From: Yponomeuta sedellus
Taxonomy: Eukaryota; Arthropoda; Insecta; Lepidoptera; Yponomeutidae
Assembly: GCA_934045075.1 (NCBI GenBank)
Contig: OW203730.1
Coordinates: 12,456,505 to 12,520,504 of the forward strand
Reading direction: 5' to 3'
Length of the DNA: 64,000 nucleotides
Position numbers and translations under genes: made by a program. Numbering within the stretch: the stretch's first letter is position 1; each line of letters begins with the position of its first letter. This document shows, one piece after another, positions 53,985 to 64,000 of the stretch. The notes beneath the pieces are model-generated. The model did no database searches. It was not told the DNA's origin and worked only from the letters and a program-made list of their open reading frames with translations.

Positions 53985-54180
53985 TGTCGGGTACTAGGCG
54001 GGCAGCGACGTGCAAGCGATGGCGCGCCGGGAACTCGACTAAGTAAAGTTCGCTAGGGGACGTGCGATGAATGCTCACGGTATTCACTGTCCGCTCGCTT
54101 AGTCGTGCGGGCCACAACGGATACCGTGACTACGAGTGGCTACTTTGCGCTTAAATTGCGATACGTCAACCAACCCTAGC
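53985..54180. promoter_or_regulatory. CpG-rich block, possible promoter or 5' exon
   Basis: About 200 bases with many CpG (GGCGGGCAGCGACGTGC, GATGGCGCGCCGGG, GTCCGCTCGCTTAGTCGTGC) in AT-rich surroundings. No open frame with splice signals was recognised, and strand is unclear. It could also be the edge of an unrecognised element. Confidence 0.3.
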
Positions 54181-57100
54181 ATATCTCAGATATCCTAGTT
54201 ATTGTGTTGTGTGGAAGCTGGAATTTCATTTATCTTCCTTGGTTAAAGAAGCATACGATGAATAGACTAGACCATTAATATATGCATCGTTCGATAGATT
54301 GTCTTTGTCGATATTGCTCAAAGCACTGTTTTGTGGTCAAAAAATTGCAATTTTCTATACAATAGTGAATTACTACTTAATATGATAGCATAAAGAAATA
54401 CCCAAATCCAACATTATGTTAAATGTGTGGTACACTTTTAAAATTAATAAATTAATGTACATATTGTACGTAACATATTTACGAACAATGTGTGTACACA
54501 TTGTAACATATATTTTTGCGTAAGTTTAATTTTCATTATACACGGAAATCGCATTAGCGAAAATGATTATTTTCGCTTTTCTGTCTTGAATAAAGGGTAG
54601 CACAGAAATTGTATATTTGGCGACAAAATGCTTCTTTGTACTACCATCATCAGATTTGATTTGACTTTAACTCTATTTGACATCTCAATTAATCAGAGTC
54701 TTAAGCCTACGCCAGTTGCAAGGTTAAACATAAATAAAAAAAATTTTTTTTTGATCTGATAGCCTAAACGATATTTAGGAAATTTCCGAACATTTTCTAA
54801 TTGTCACTAGAATTACCGTACAGTTGTGAATTTGCACATCTCTTTATGCATTGAATTGGTAAATGTGATGATCAGCCTAGAGGGATGATTAACATACCTA
54901 ACCAAGCTAACAAGACATACTCGTACACACTATATATAGTTAGTTGAAAAAGCAGAGAGCTGTTCTCACCTAACCGTTAATTATATTATAAGTTTTGATA
55001 TTTAATCTTTTAAGCATGTGGATGGATGCACTTTGGTATACATAGAAATAGTAACATAAGTAAGTAAGGGAAAAACTGACTCATTCTTCTTAAAAAAATA
55101 TTTATACATTGAAAATATCGATTTAAAAATATTTTTTTCGTTTTCTAGATTGCAAGAGTTAAAACAACTCAGAATCGTATTACACTCATAGAAAAATATT
55201 GCAAGCAAAGTAAAATACAACATAGACTACAGGTTTCGTCAGAGAATTCTGACGAGAATATTATTCATAGCTTACTATTTTTTAACGTAACGTAACACAA
55301 AATTACTATGGTACAATACAAAGTAAACATTTTTCATATTTTATACTATCATAAATTAAAACAAAAGTCTGCTAATAGTAAAATTCTGTACGTCTCTAAA
55401 GACATATTTTTGGTTGCACGCAGTAAATTTCGTAGCATACCTACGAGTCTCTACGCCGTAGCACCGTAGCACATCATGCGTAGCGTAGCATTAAAGCGGT
55501 CGGCCATTTATATCTGGTATTCCTAGGCCATTGACTCGTAATATGGCGGGAACTGACGTCACTAAAATGCGTGATGTCTTAAGGGGAGTTCAGTCAAACA
55601 GCTTTGACATGAAAATTGCTTGGAAATTAATGTGAAGGGACTGTGAGTTTCGCGAGTACCTACTTCTTCAAAGAGCAGCGAAAAGTGCTTAGGAGTTTAT
55701 AAAGACAAAGTTATGGCATTAAAATAGTCAAGAAGATATTTTAAAAGTACAATCCGTTAAATTGTAAATACATTAAACTCCGAAGGTTATCCTCTGGGAG
55801 CATCGGAGGCCACTAATCTGGGATGAAACCTGTGTCAACCAGATAGTTGCTCATTAAAGTTCGATTGACCGTGTTTCATAATAATAAAAGTACGGGAGGC
55901 AAAATGCAATGGTGTAATCCTAATTTACGTTCACTCCGTGTTCAACATTATTAGATCTGTTCAATAACGAATTCATTCGATGTTCATTTTGTGTTTAGAT
56001 TATTCATTCCTAGTCAAAGGTGCGAAGTGAAAGGCAGGAATGTTCAAAAAGTGAACCGTTTAACTTTTTTGTTAAAAAGCGAGCCGTGTTTTCTTTTTCA
56101 GGAGTTCTCGACGCGCCCTATCGACCACAAGGTTAATTTGTAATTATCATTAATCGCAGTTTTTCTTTTCTTTATTCTGGCGGTGCCATCTCCTATCGGA
56201 GGTCGGCTATTTTTTTATTACTGTGACTCGTGTTGTGGTGGCTCGGAATAAATCTTTGTGCTTTTAAGAACATTTTTTATGCTACTTTTGAGACCATTAG
56301 CTAAGTCTTGTTGTTTCTCTATGGCCAGGTTTTCTGCTCCTGCCTTATATTTTTCCTAGCAGGATCAGTTGGAGTCTTCTCCAAGAGTCCGGTCACATAA
56401 TATCAAATAAGAAATACAAAAGATTGTATTTCTTATTTGATTGTAAAGTTTGATTTGACTGTGACCAATGCATTGCAGTTTCTTTTTCTTCGTATTCTTC
56501 GATAGTTCTAAAGCCTTGTACATTCTTTGTTAGTTTGAATTAAACTTTGAACTTGGTTAGCGAATAAGTAGGTACAATCTTATTGGTTTGGGTTGGTTTT
56601 ACATTAAGCGATAATCGAAATCTCTACGACATCGTCGGACGTTTTGTTTTACAGTTTACTAGAAGTGTAAATGACTCCGAATCTTCTGATACTAGGTTTT
56701 AAAAATATATATCGTTAAAAAGTATTATTACAAAAATACTGTATTTAGATCAGTAGGTTTTCCGGATTTGTCGATCGTTATATTAATCACGATAAAAGAC
56801 AGGTGAAAAATGTAAAGTACCTTAATTATTGATCGCAAAAAGAATAGTATCCCAACGAAGTATCGAGTAATTGTAAAAAAAACTAAGTTAGCCCCTTTTG
56901 CAAGATGGCGAAAAATGCACATAGGGAATCTAGGTCGACAATTTGAAGTTAAGCTTTCTCCCAACGTGATATCCAAAATTGTGCCTTCTCGGCTCGCACG
57001 CGCTTCCAAATGTAGGATGACTGGAATAGTGAGAATTAAGACGCCTATAAGTGTCCTATGTATATAACGCAAGTGCTTAGGAGGCTAAGACGGCAGTGTT

Positions 57101-58524
57101 AACGATGTGAACATTGTATGAATTCTACCTATAGATATCGATGAATACTCATTGTGTGGATATCGTGCAATTGCCTTTAGCATGCAATGCGAAGCCGACA
57201 ATTTTTGGCCCTCCACTGAACTGAGACAAGTTTTTATTTATAAATTAGAACAATATTTTTAACCTCCTTAGTCCTGAAGTCCTGTTCTTGGAAATAACAA
57301 TAAAAAACCGGAAACACAAATTCGTAAAATTAAAAAAACGATTTTAAGCTAACGTAGTCTGTAGTGGAGATTTTAAAAGGGGAAGACGTAACCACAGAAT
57401 AAAAATAACAATCTACGAGTGGTTTGGTGGAATCGTACTTTTTTTATAAATAATCTAAAAAGGTGAAAATGTTCATATACTAAACAACCGCCATGAGATT
57501 TCATAAATGGTACCTACGTACCATTACCGAGTATGTGCGGTCAACAGTACATCAACTTTCATATACATGCACTCTAATCGGATACCTACGTTAATTAGGT
57601 AGTAATATGGTATTTTATTACACAATTTCTGCGTTCAAAGTTTGTCTAACGGATACCGTATATAGCCTAGATAAAGCCTAGCCTCTGTGTACTTAGAATG
57701 AATGGAAAGAACTGTAAAGAATCAATCTCAAAGGACATATAGTAGTCCTTCGTCCTCCGTCAAAGAGGGCTTAAAACTTATTATAAAAACAAAAAAACCC
57801 CTACAGCTAAAAAAATCTACATCAGAACTAATTGACTCCATTTAATATTTTGTCTCGATATATGGCCGATATATACCCTCGATACAATGGAGTAATTTGG
57901 GCTAATTTTTACTAGCTGACTTAAAAAAAGGAGGAGGTTATCAATTCATTGCGTATATTACTTCCTAGTTTAAAAGCGGCGTTTTGTGAAACTTTTTATT
58001 GATGAAGCTTTTTAGTCAATCTAGCGATATAACAAGCTGATATGCACCCTTTTTTGTGAAGTGATCAATGACACTTACGTTGTTGATGCCTTTGATTTGT
58101 CACCTTATTCGTCTACAATCGGTTCAGTCGTTAACCTCTGCGTAGACATATAGAAACATCAAACACACATACGGGCTATAACTACAATTTTATTTGTGTT
58201 TACAGTCGGGTAAAATGGAATTTTCCCGACTCTCTTTTTGCATTTCTTTGTCATCTAATTGGAAGCGCTGATTTTCTTCTTTAGGTCTTGAAATATTCTT
58301 CTTAGTTATTAAACACCTTTTGTTTTAATAGGTACCAGTGGGAAGCTGGGGCGTTGTTAAAGGGCTCCAAGGAGTAACGCCATCCGAAAAAAAAATCCTA
58401 TCTTGTTTACAGTTACAATTGCAAAAAGTGTCTCGACATGGGTAAAAATACTATCACGTAACATGATTGAGTGATTGTACTGACACTTTTTGCAAATAAG
58501 ATTTGCACGAGAGGTTTTTGAGAG
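54181..58524. other. Long unassigned AT-rich stretch
   Basis: 54,190-54,230 holds a SINE-H-like scrap (ATATCCTAGTTATTGTGTTG). 56,402-56,441 is a perfect 18-bp hairpin. 57,925-57,950 (AAAAAAAGGAGGAGGTTATC) looks like a scrap of an interspersed repeat. No exon or RNA gene was recognised. Confidence 0.45.
56402..56441. repeat. Perfect 18-bp hairpin
   Basis: ATCAAATAAGAAATACAA and its exact complement separated by AAGA. An outer GGTCACA (56,391) / TGTGACC (about 56,459) pair could extend it. Confidence 0.65.
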
Positions 58525-59568
58525 GAAATGAAATGAAATGAAATGAAATGAAATGAAATGAAATGAAATGAAATGAAATGAAATGAAATGAAATGAAATG
58601 AAATGAAATGAAATGAAATGAAATGAAATGAAATGAAATGAAATGAAATGAAATGAAATGAAATGAAATGAAATGAAATGAAATGAAATGAAATGAAATG
58701 AAATGAAATGAAATGAAATGAAATGAAATGAAATGAAATGAAATGAAATGAAATGAAATGAAATGAAATGAAATGAAATGAAATGAAATGAAATGAAATG
58801 AAATGAAATGAAATGAAATGAAATGAAATGAAATGAAATGAAATGAAATGAAATGAAATGAAATGAAATGAAATGAAATGAAATGAAATGAAATGAAATG
58901 AAATGAAATGAAATGAAATGAAATGAAATGAAATGAAATGAAATGAAATGAAATGAAATGAAATGAAATGAAATGAAATGAAATGAAATGAAATGAAATG
59001 AAATGAAATGAAATGAAATGAAATGAAATGAAATGAAATGAAATGAAATGAAATGAAATGAAATGAAATGAAATGAAATGAAATGAAATGAAATGAAATG
59101 AAATGAAATGAAATGAAATGAAATGAAATGAAATGAAATGAAATGAAATGAAATGAAATGAAATGAAATGAAATGAAATGAAATGAAATGAAATGAAATG
59201 AAATGAAATGAAATGAAATGAAATGAAATGAAATGAAATGAAATGAAATGAAATGAAATGAAATGAAATGAAATGAAATGAAATGAAATGAAATGAAATG
59301 AAATGAAATGAAATGAAATGAAATGAAATGAAATGAAATGAAATGAAATGAAATGAAATGAAATGAAATGAAATGAAATGAAATGAAATGAAATGAAATG
59401 AAATGAAATGAAATGAAATGAAATGAAATGAAATGAAATGAAATGAAATGAAATGAAATGAAATGAAATGAAATGAAATGAAATGAAATGAAATGAAATG
59501 AAATGAAATGAAATGAAATGAAATGAAATGAAATGAAATGAAATGAAATGAAATGAAATGAAATGAAA
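58525..59568. repeat. GAAAT pentanucleotide array, about 209 units
   Basis: 1,044 bases with no interruption. On the minus strand it reads as CATTT/ATTTC repeats starting right after the AATAAAACCTTTT end of the LINE at 59,569. The long FHFIS-repeat frame across it is an artefact. Exact length in the genome may differ if assembly collapsed it. Confidence 0.97.
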
Positions 59569-60570
59569 AGGTTTTATTCAAAGTAGCGCAGATACTGCGG
59601 CTTAATGAACGTTACAAGTTAAACTAGGTGTCCATTTCAAAATCTGGATCATTTTGGAGAAAAAATGGACAAAAAAACTCCAAACTTAGTCTTTTCAAAT
59701 TCCTTAATTAACAGAATTTACACAGATACTACAAAACTCGTGAATTTTACATGCTTGAATTCCAGACATCATTGTCATCTAAATAATCCTTAATATTATA
59801 GTAGCTCTTTTGGCACAAAGTGTACTTTACACATTTTTTGAACCGCGCTTCAGTCAAACTTAATATATCTTCAGGGATTTTATTGTAGAAGCGTATACAA
59901 TGCCCCATGAAGGATGTATTAACTTTTGCCAGCCTAAATCTTGGGATCAAAAGTTTATGTTTATTTCTAGTATTTACATTATGTTGGCTACCTGCAGTTT
60001 TAAAGTTGCTAATATTTTTCCTGACATACATAATATTTTCATAGATATACTGACTGGCAACTGTCAGGATGTTTGTTTCTTTAAAGAATTCTCTTAACGA
60101 GTCTCTACTGCCTAGCTTATGGATGAATCTGATCGCTCTTTTCTGCAAGACGAAGATGGTCTCAATGTCCGCTGCCCGTCCCCACAATAGTATGCCGTAG
60201 GACATGATACTATGGAAGTAACTAAAATAAACGAGCCTGGCAGTTGCGACGTCAGTTAGTTCCCTAATTCTTTTAACAGCATATGCTGCAGAGCTAAGCC
60301 TATTTGCCAATTTTTCTATATGAGGACCCCATTGAAGCTTTGCATCAATTGTGATACCTAAAAATACAGTATCTTCGACAAGGTCTAGTTTGTCCCTTCC
60401 CAATATAACTTTGCTGTCAACTACTTTGACATTTGGTAGAGTGAACTTTATACATTTTGTCTTTTTTGAATTTAACAATAAGTTATTAGACGTAAACCAG
60501 TTTAGTACCTGAGAGAGAGCAGCATTAGTATTGTCAAGGTCATCTTCTTGTCTCTTAATTGCCTACTCTG
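59569..60570 (-). mobile_element. 5'-truncated LINE with pentanucleotide tail
   Basis: Coding part 60,565-59,747, then about 180 bases of 3' UTR with AATAAAACCTTTT, then the GAAAT array. Truncation falls just after where the YADD motif would be. Confidence 0.8.
59747..60565 (-). pseudogene. LINE ORF2 C-terminal region
   Basis: An uninterrupted minus frame without ATG reads RQEDDLDNTNAALSQVLNWF, TSNNLLLNSKKTKCIKFTLP, VFLGITIDAKLQWGPHIEKL, FHSIMSYGILLWGRA and VLQKRAIRFIHKLGSRDSLR. This is the thumb and post-polymerase part of a Jockey-superfamily-type reverse transcriptase. Endonuclease and catalytic YADD are missing. The open frame over about 270 codons suggests a recent insertion. Unlike the complete LINE at 7.1 kb, it lacks the NACARF-type finger, so it is a different family. 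Confidence 0.82.
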
Positions 60571-61739
60571 AACTGCCAAATTATTTCACAGTCGGAAACG
60601 TCAAAATATAACACAACACTATAACAGTGAATACTTATGGGATAACCTAACTGATGCTTTCGATCAAACCTCGATTTGTGTTTTCTAAGCGTAATGACAG
60701 TTTAAGCTTGATCTAGCATGCCGTTTGAAAAAAAGCCAAACTACGTTTGCATGGGAATTCCTGCTTAAAGAGCCGCCTAAGAGCAGCAAATTGCCCAGTC
60801 CATGAACATTTTTCACTTGATCCAAAGCGTCTAGTGAATAGAGGTACCTTTCAATACGCATATAGTATAGTTATATAGATAGATAAATCATTTATTCACA
60901 TAAGATGCACACACGTATACAAAGTGAAGTCATAGAAATGGTCACAGGTCTGGTACTGGTACTGGTCACAGCACGAAGAACGCATAAACAAAACATTAAC
61001 ATAGGTACATGAAAAGCGAAACACGCTGAAAATTAGCCATACATGGTGCGGCAATGGAAAATGAACAAATATATAATAAATAAGTAGAGGTACTTTACAT
61101 CTGACTCCAGTCCATAATATTCATTATAAAATTTCATCATTATTTCGAAAATCTCTTATTTGATAGTGTCGTATATAACTCATTATTTATTTCCCACAGA
61201 CGAATTTGTTTGTGTCTGCAATCTGCAGTCAGTTATTCCCCACACTGTTTCCAACTATTTGTCACAATTTCGATCCATTAACAATGAACCCACGTTCTTG
61301 GGGGCGGCAATCTGCAGTATGTTCACCTCTTAAAGTGTTCGATGCCCCCGGCTGCTATTAATTCTCATCTGAGCTTATTTGCTAAATCAGGACCGATATT
61401 CGCGCAAAAGGGGAAAACTATTGGCTATGTGCAAAGTGACTAGTGGGGACAATCAAAACGATTGCAGAGGACTGGCAGAATTAATGTCAATTCTGTTTTT
61501 GTTTCTCCTTCACTTGCTTTGCTCTTTGTTTTTACTGCTTATGGTCAAGAACTAAATGAATCACAATCACAAATAGGTGCTATGTTTAGGTAACAATAGT
61601 GCTATGAAATTTGTTCTAATTACCAATAAAAATCTGGCAAAAAGCTAGTGGATGCCTTGCTATTGGACCTGAGACTTCTAGACTTAGTCTCATAGATGGG
61701 CCCGTGTGTACATATAGCAGGGCTGCGAGATCACTCAGG
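60571..61739. other. Unassigned with a LINE tail scrap
   Basis: 60,885-60,935, minus strand: TGTGAATAAATGATTTATC, LINE-type end. GGTCTGGTACTGGTACTGGT near 60,945 is a short tandem repeat. No gene. Confidence 0.45.
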
Positions 61740-62005
61740 CCAGCGGCAACCTATTCCTTCCAGTAGACTTGCAATGCCCTGTATTTCCAATGCTTTTGCT
61801 CCTTAGGCGATTTCAACTTCCCACTGATGCAGTCCGTTGCTTTTCCGCCCATTGAATGGCAGAGTTGATGGCAGTTTCTTCTTTCTTGAGGCATCTTCGG
61901 CATAGTGGGTTATCTTTAAGTCCCATAATGTAGAAGTATCTGTTTAGTGAGCAGTAGCCAGAACAAAATTGGCACTGCTTCACACAGATTGATTGTCACC
62001 AGACA
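61740..62005 (-). pseudogene. LINE ORF2 extreme C-terminus with CxxC/zinc-finger-like end
   Basis: On the minus strand SGYCSLNRYFYIMGLKDNPL then CRRCLKKEETA matches the conserved C-terminal finger that follows RNase H in I/R1-type LINEs (G-x-x-x-L-x-C-R-x-C-x-x-x-x-E-T-A). The His after ETA is replaced and the frame decays. The upstream catalytic part is absent. Confidence 0.6.
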
Positions 62006-62740
62006 CAGGATGCTAGATGCATATTGTATTTTGATTATTTTCTCTTATAGTTCGTAATGGATTTCGGTTAGCCACCTCAATTGTGTCCTGAACTGGTAAA
62101 TAGGTAATGGTAGCAGGGGTTAGATACCTTCCTTTGTTGTACAAAGTGTTGTGTACTGAGAAAATAAAAACTGGCTGCCTAATGCTATTAAAACAATAGA
62201 GGGCCTTATGGGGCCTTATGTTTCTAAGCATAGAACTGTCACATAGAGATGCTTAAGCTTGGTAGTAGGGTATTTTGCGTACAGAATTTTACAAAGTCAT
62301 ACATATACGTCTTATTTTATTTTTCATATGGTATTTTACAAAATGCACATATATAAAAACAGTTAGAAGTCAGTAATTTTAGAGAATTTATGAGAAACGT
62401 AAACGAACTCATTTGGCATCCTATCAAATACCGCATTGCCTACCTTTAGTTTGGTATCAAAGTTCATTTTATTCTATTTTAAACTTAAATAAAATACCTC
62501 GTGTTGCACTCCCCACTTAAGATGAGATTTATTATGAGCCTTTTACGAGTAGGTGTATCTTGTGAAATATTGTTCTTACCCTCAAAAGCTTGTTACTAGT
62601 TCTTGTTTGATGTAAAATATAAGTGCTCAGTCACTCGTAATGCCCTTACCAACTTATTTTATATACATATCCGTATTTAATATTGTGATACCCACCACGC
62701 GTAACAAACTACATGAAAGGCCCAATTCCCCTATCATAGA
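62006..62740. other. Unassigned AT-rich sequence
   Basis: Nothing supported. Confidence 0.5.
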
Positions 62741-63185
62741 CAAAAACTGCCCAAGTGCGAGTTGAACTCGCAAACTGAGAGTTTCGTACCACCTCACAAA
62801 GCAAGATTATTTGTAAAATGTGCAATTTCAAAAATATAACATTAGTGATTTCTTTATTTTACAGTGTAGGTGTTTTAAAGGGGTTCCGTACCTCAAAGGG
62901 AAAAACGGAATCCTTGGGATCACTTTGTTGCCCGTTCGTCCGTCCATCTGTCCCTTTCTCTCGAAAAAGCAAGTATCGAGTTGCAATTAAAACCTACTCA
63001 CTCCTTTAAAATTGTGAAAAAATCTAATATCTAAGTTAACGCAAAAAAGTTATGTTGTTTGTGCCGCAAAAAAATTATATTTCGACAATCAAAATTCATA
63101 GGATACTTTCCGTTGACTTCGAACTATGAAATTTGACAAGTAGGTAGCATCGTCTTATACTACCATTACTGAATGAAATCAAAAG
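62741..63185 (+). repeat. GGTTCCGTACC-type interspersed repeat
   Basis: CCCAAGTGCGAGTTGAACTCG, then GGGGTTCCGTACCTCAAAGG, CGTTCGTCCGTCCATCTGTC and GGATACTTTCCGTTGACTTC. It shares phrases with 3,560-4,200 in mixed orientation. Confidence 0.5.
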
Positions 63186-64000
63186 ATACTTTCTTGATTG
63201 AAGGTGGAGATCGTGAGCATACAGGTTATGGGAACTGAAGTTACTTGGTTACGAGTATTAATGAAAACCGAAAAAGGTAAAGGGTTACGTACTTCTCTCT
63301 GCGGAACGCCAATGACGTCGAACCAATCGGTGAGAACGTAATCCGCTGCTGGTGACAGTGGATCTAAGAATAAGAGTGGATACGAGGCTTATGGTACAAA
63401 CATGCGGGCTTGGTTAGATTCTTCTGACAAAAAATCAAATAAATAACTAATTCCGGAACTAAGTTAATAATGTGTACTATGCTGTCTTTCGAAATGTTTT
63501 AGTTCAAAAAACGGGACTCTTATTAAATATTGCTTGATTTAACACAGTTCAGGTTTCCAGAAATTCATCTTTGTTGTATGAGGATGGATAGAAACAACTT
63601 TTTCACGTCTCATGCTCCAACATTCTTTCATATTAGACCGGCAGAACCGTATCAACCAATTAGAATAAGATCTATTAATATCCACCAACCAGATAACGTA
63701 AGTCTCATTACATAAGGTGGTTTATAGTTGTTACTTTACCATCATTAAAAATAAGTACTTACCTATTGTTTTACTTTATCAAAGTGAAAAGTAGAGTGTA
63801 TGACTCGGTAATAAAACCCATTTTAACCTCGACGTGCCTTTCGACCCTCGCCGTTCCGGCTCCGGTAGACATATGCATGTCTCGCCTTAAATGAATCGTT
63901 TTATTCCCTAGTCATGTATATACTATATTGTTAAATATACGGGGACCCAAACAGTGGTTTTCTGTAACAAATTTTCTTCTAAAAACCCTCATTGTAGGTA
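63186..64000. other. Unassigned sequence
   Basis: No gene recognised; the 61-codon frame at 63,530 has no recognisable domain. Confidence 0.45.

Noticed and set aside
56728..57072. 114-residue minus frame with a signal-peptide-like start and a short Cys-x6-Cys loop (CRPRFPMC)
   Set aside because: The first codon is TTG (not ATG), no in-frame ATG lies between it and the upstream stop, and no clear splice support was found.
58454..59581. 375-residue open frame of FHFIS repeats
   Set aside because: It is only the translation of the GAAAT array; no independent coding signal.

Overview
This is a eukaryotic, insect-type window and most likely lepidopteran. It is AT-rich, gene-poor and packed with transposable-element debris. 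The evidence is a CR1/Jockey-like LINE whose ORF1 has a PHD-like finger and an FP-like C-terminal domain, several RTE reverse-transcriptase tails, a D34D mariner, tRNA- and 5S-rRNA-derived SINEs, and GT...AG splice signals. Species cannot be read from the sequence. No bacterial operon, CRISPR array or intact tRNA/rRNA gene was found.

Layout. 0.4-6.4 kb: RTE remnant, two 5S-derived SINEs, a tRNA-derived SINE, a 74-bp perfect tRNA-like foldback, and a 145-bp satellite with an alternating A/B pattern. 6.4-12.1 kb: an apparently complete LINE on the minus strand with ORF1, an open inter-ORF frame and a 955-residue endonuclease/reverse transcriptase. 12.6-16.2 kb: a mariner split by a 5'-truncated LINE that itself carries two tandem 307-bp MITE copies. 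16.2-24 kb: SINE, RTE and LINE scraps, a TATG microsatellite, a 70-bp satellite of hairpins, and a small MITE. 24.4-26.9 kb: a 103-bp hairpin repeat, a pogo-like element, the best host exon of the window (minus strand, first coding exon, 45 codons plus 2 bases), and a solo LTR upstream of it. 28.2 kb: a weaker candidate first exon encoding a signal-peptide-like start. 29.6-53 kb: MITEs, SINEs, RTE tails, and a Harbinger-like element whose empty site is preserved in two other copies of its host repeat. 53-58.5 kb: mostly unassigned, with one CpG-rich block. 58.5-60.6 kb: a ~1.04-kb uninterrupted GAAAT array abutting the 3' end of a truncated LINE. 60.6-64 kb: LINE remnants and unassigned sequence.

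How parts relate. The intact LINE is the only element here that looks able to supply its own machinery; the others are truncated, frameshifted or non-autonomous. Four LINE 3' regions share a stem-like motif (CCAGCG ... GCTGAG), possibly a feature recognised by the reverse transcriptase. Several junctions give a relative order of insertion (MITE after LINE after mariner; RTE after SINE; Harbinger after its host repeat). Host coding content is limited to one convincing first exon and one speculative one; the remaining exons of both genes lie outside what could be recognised.
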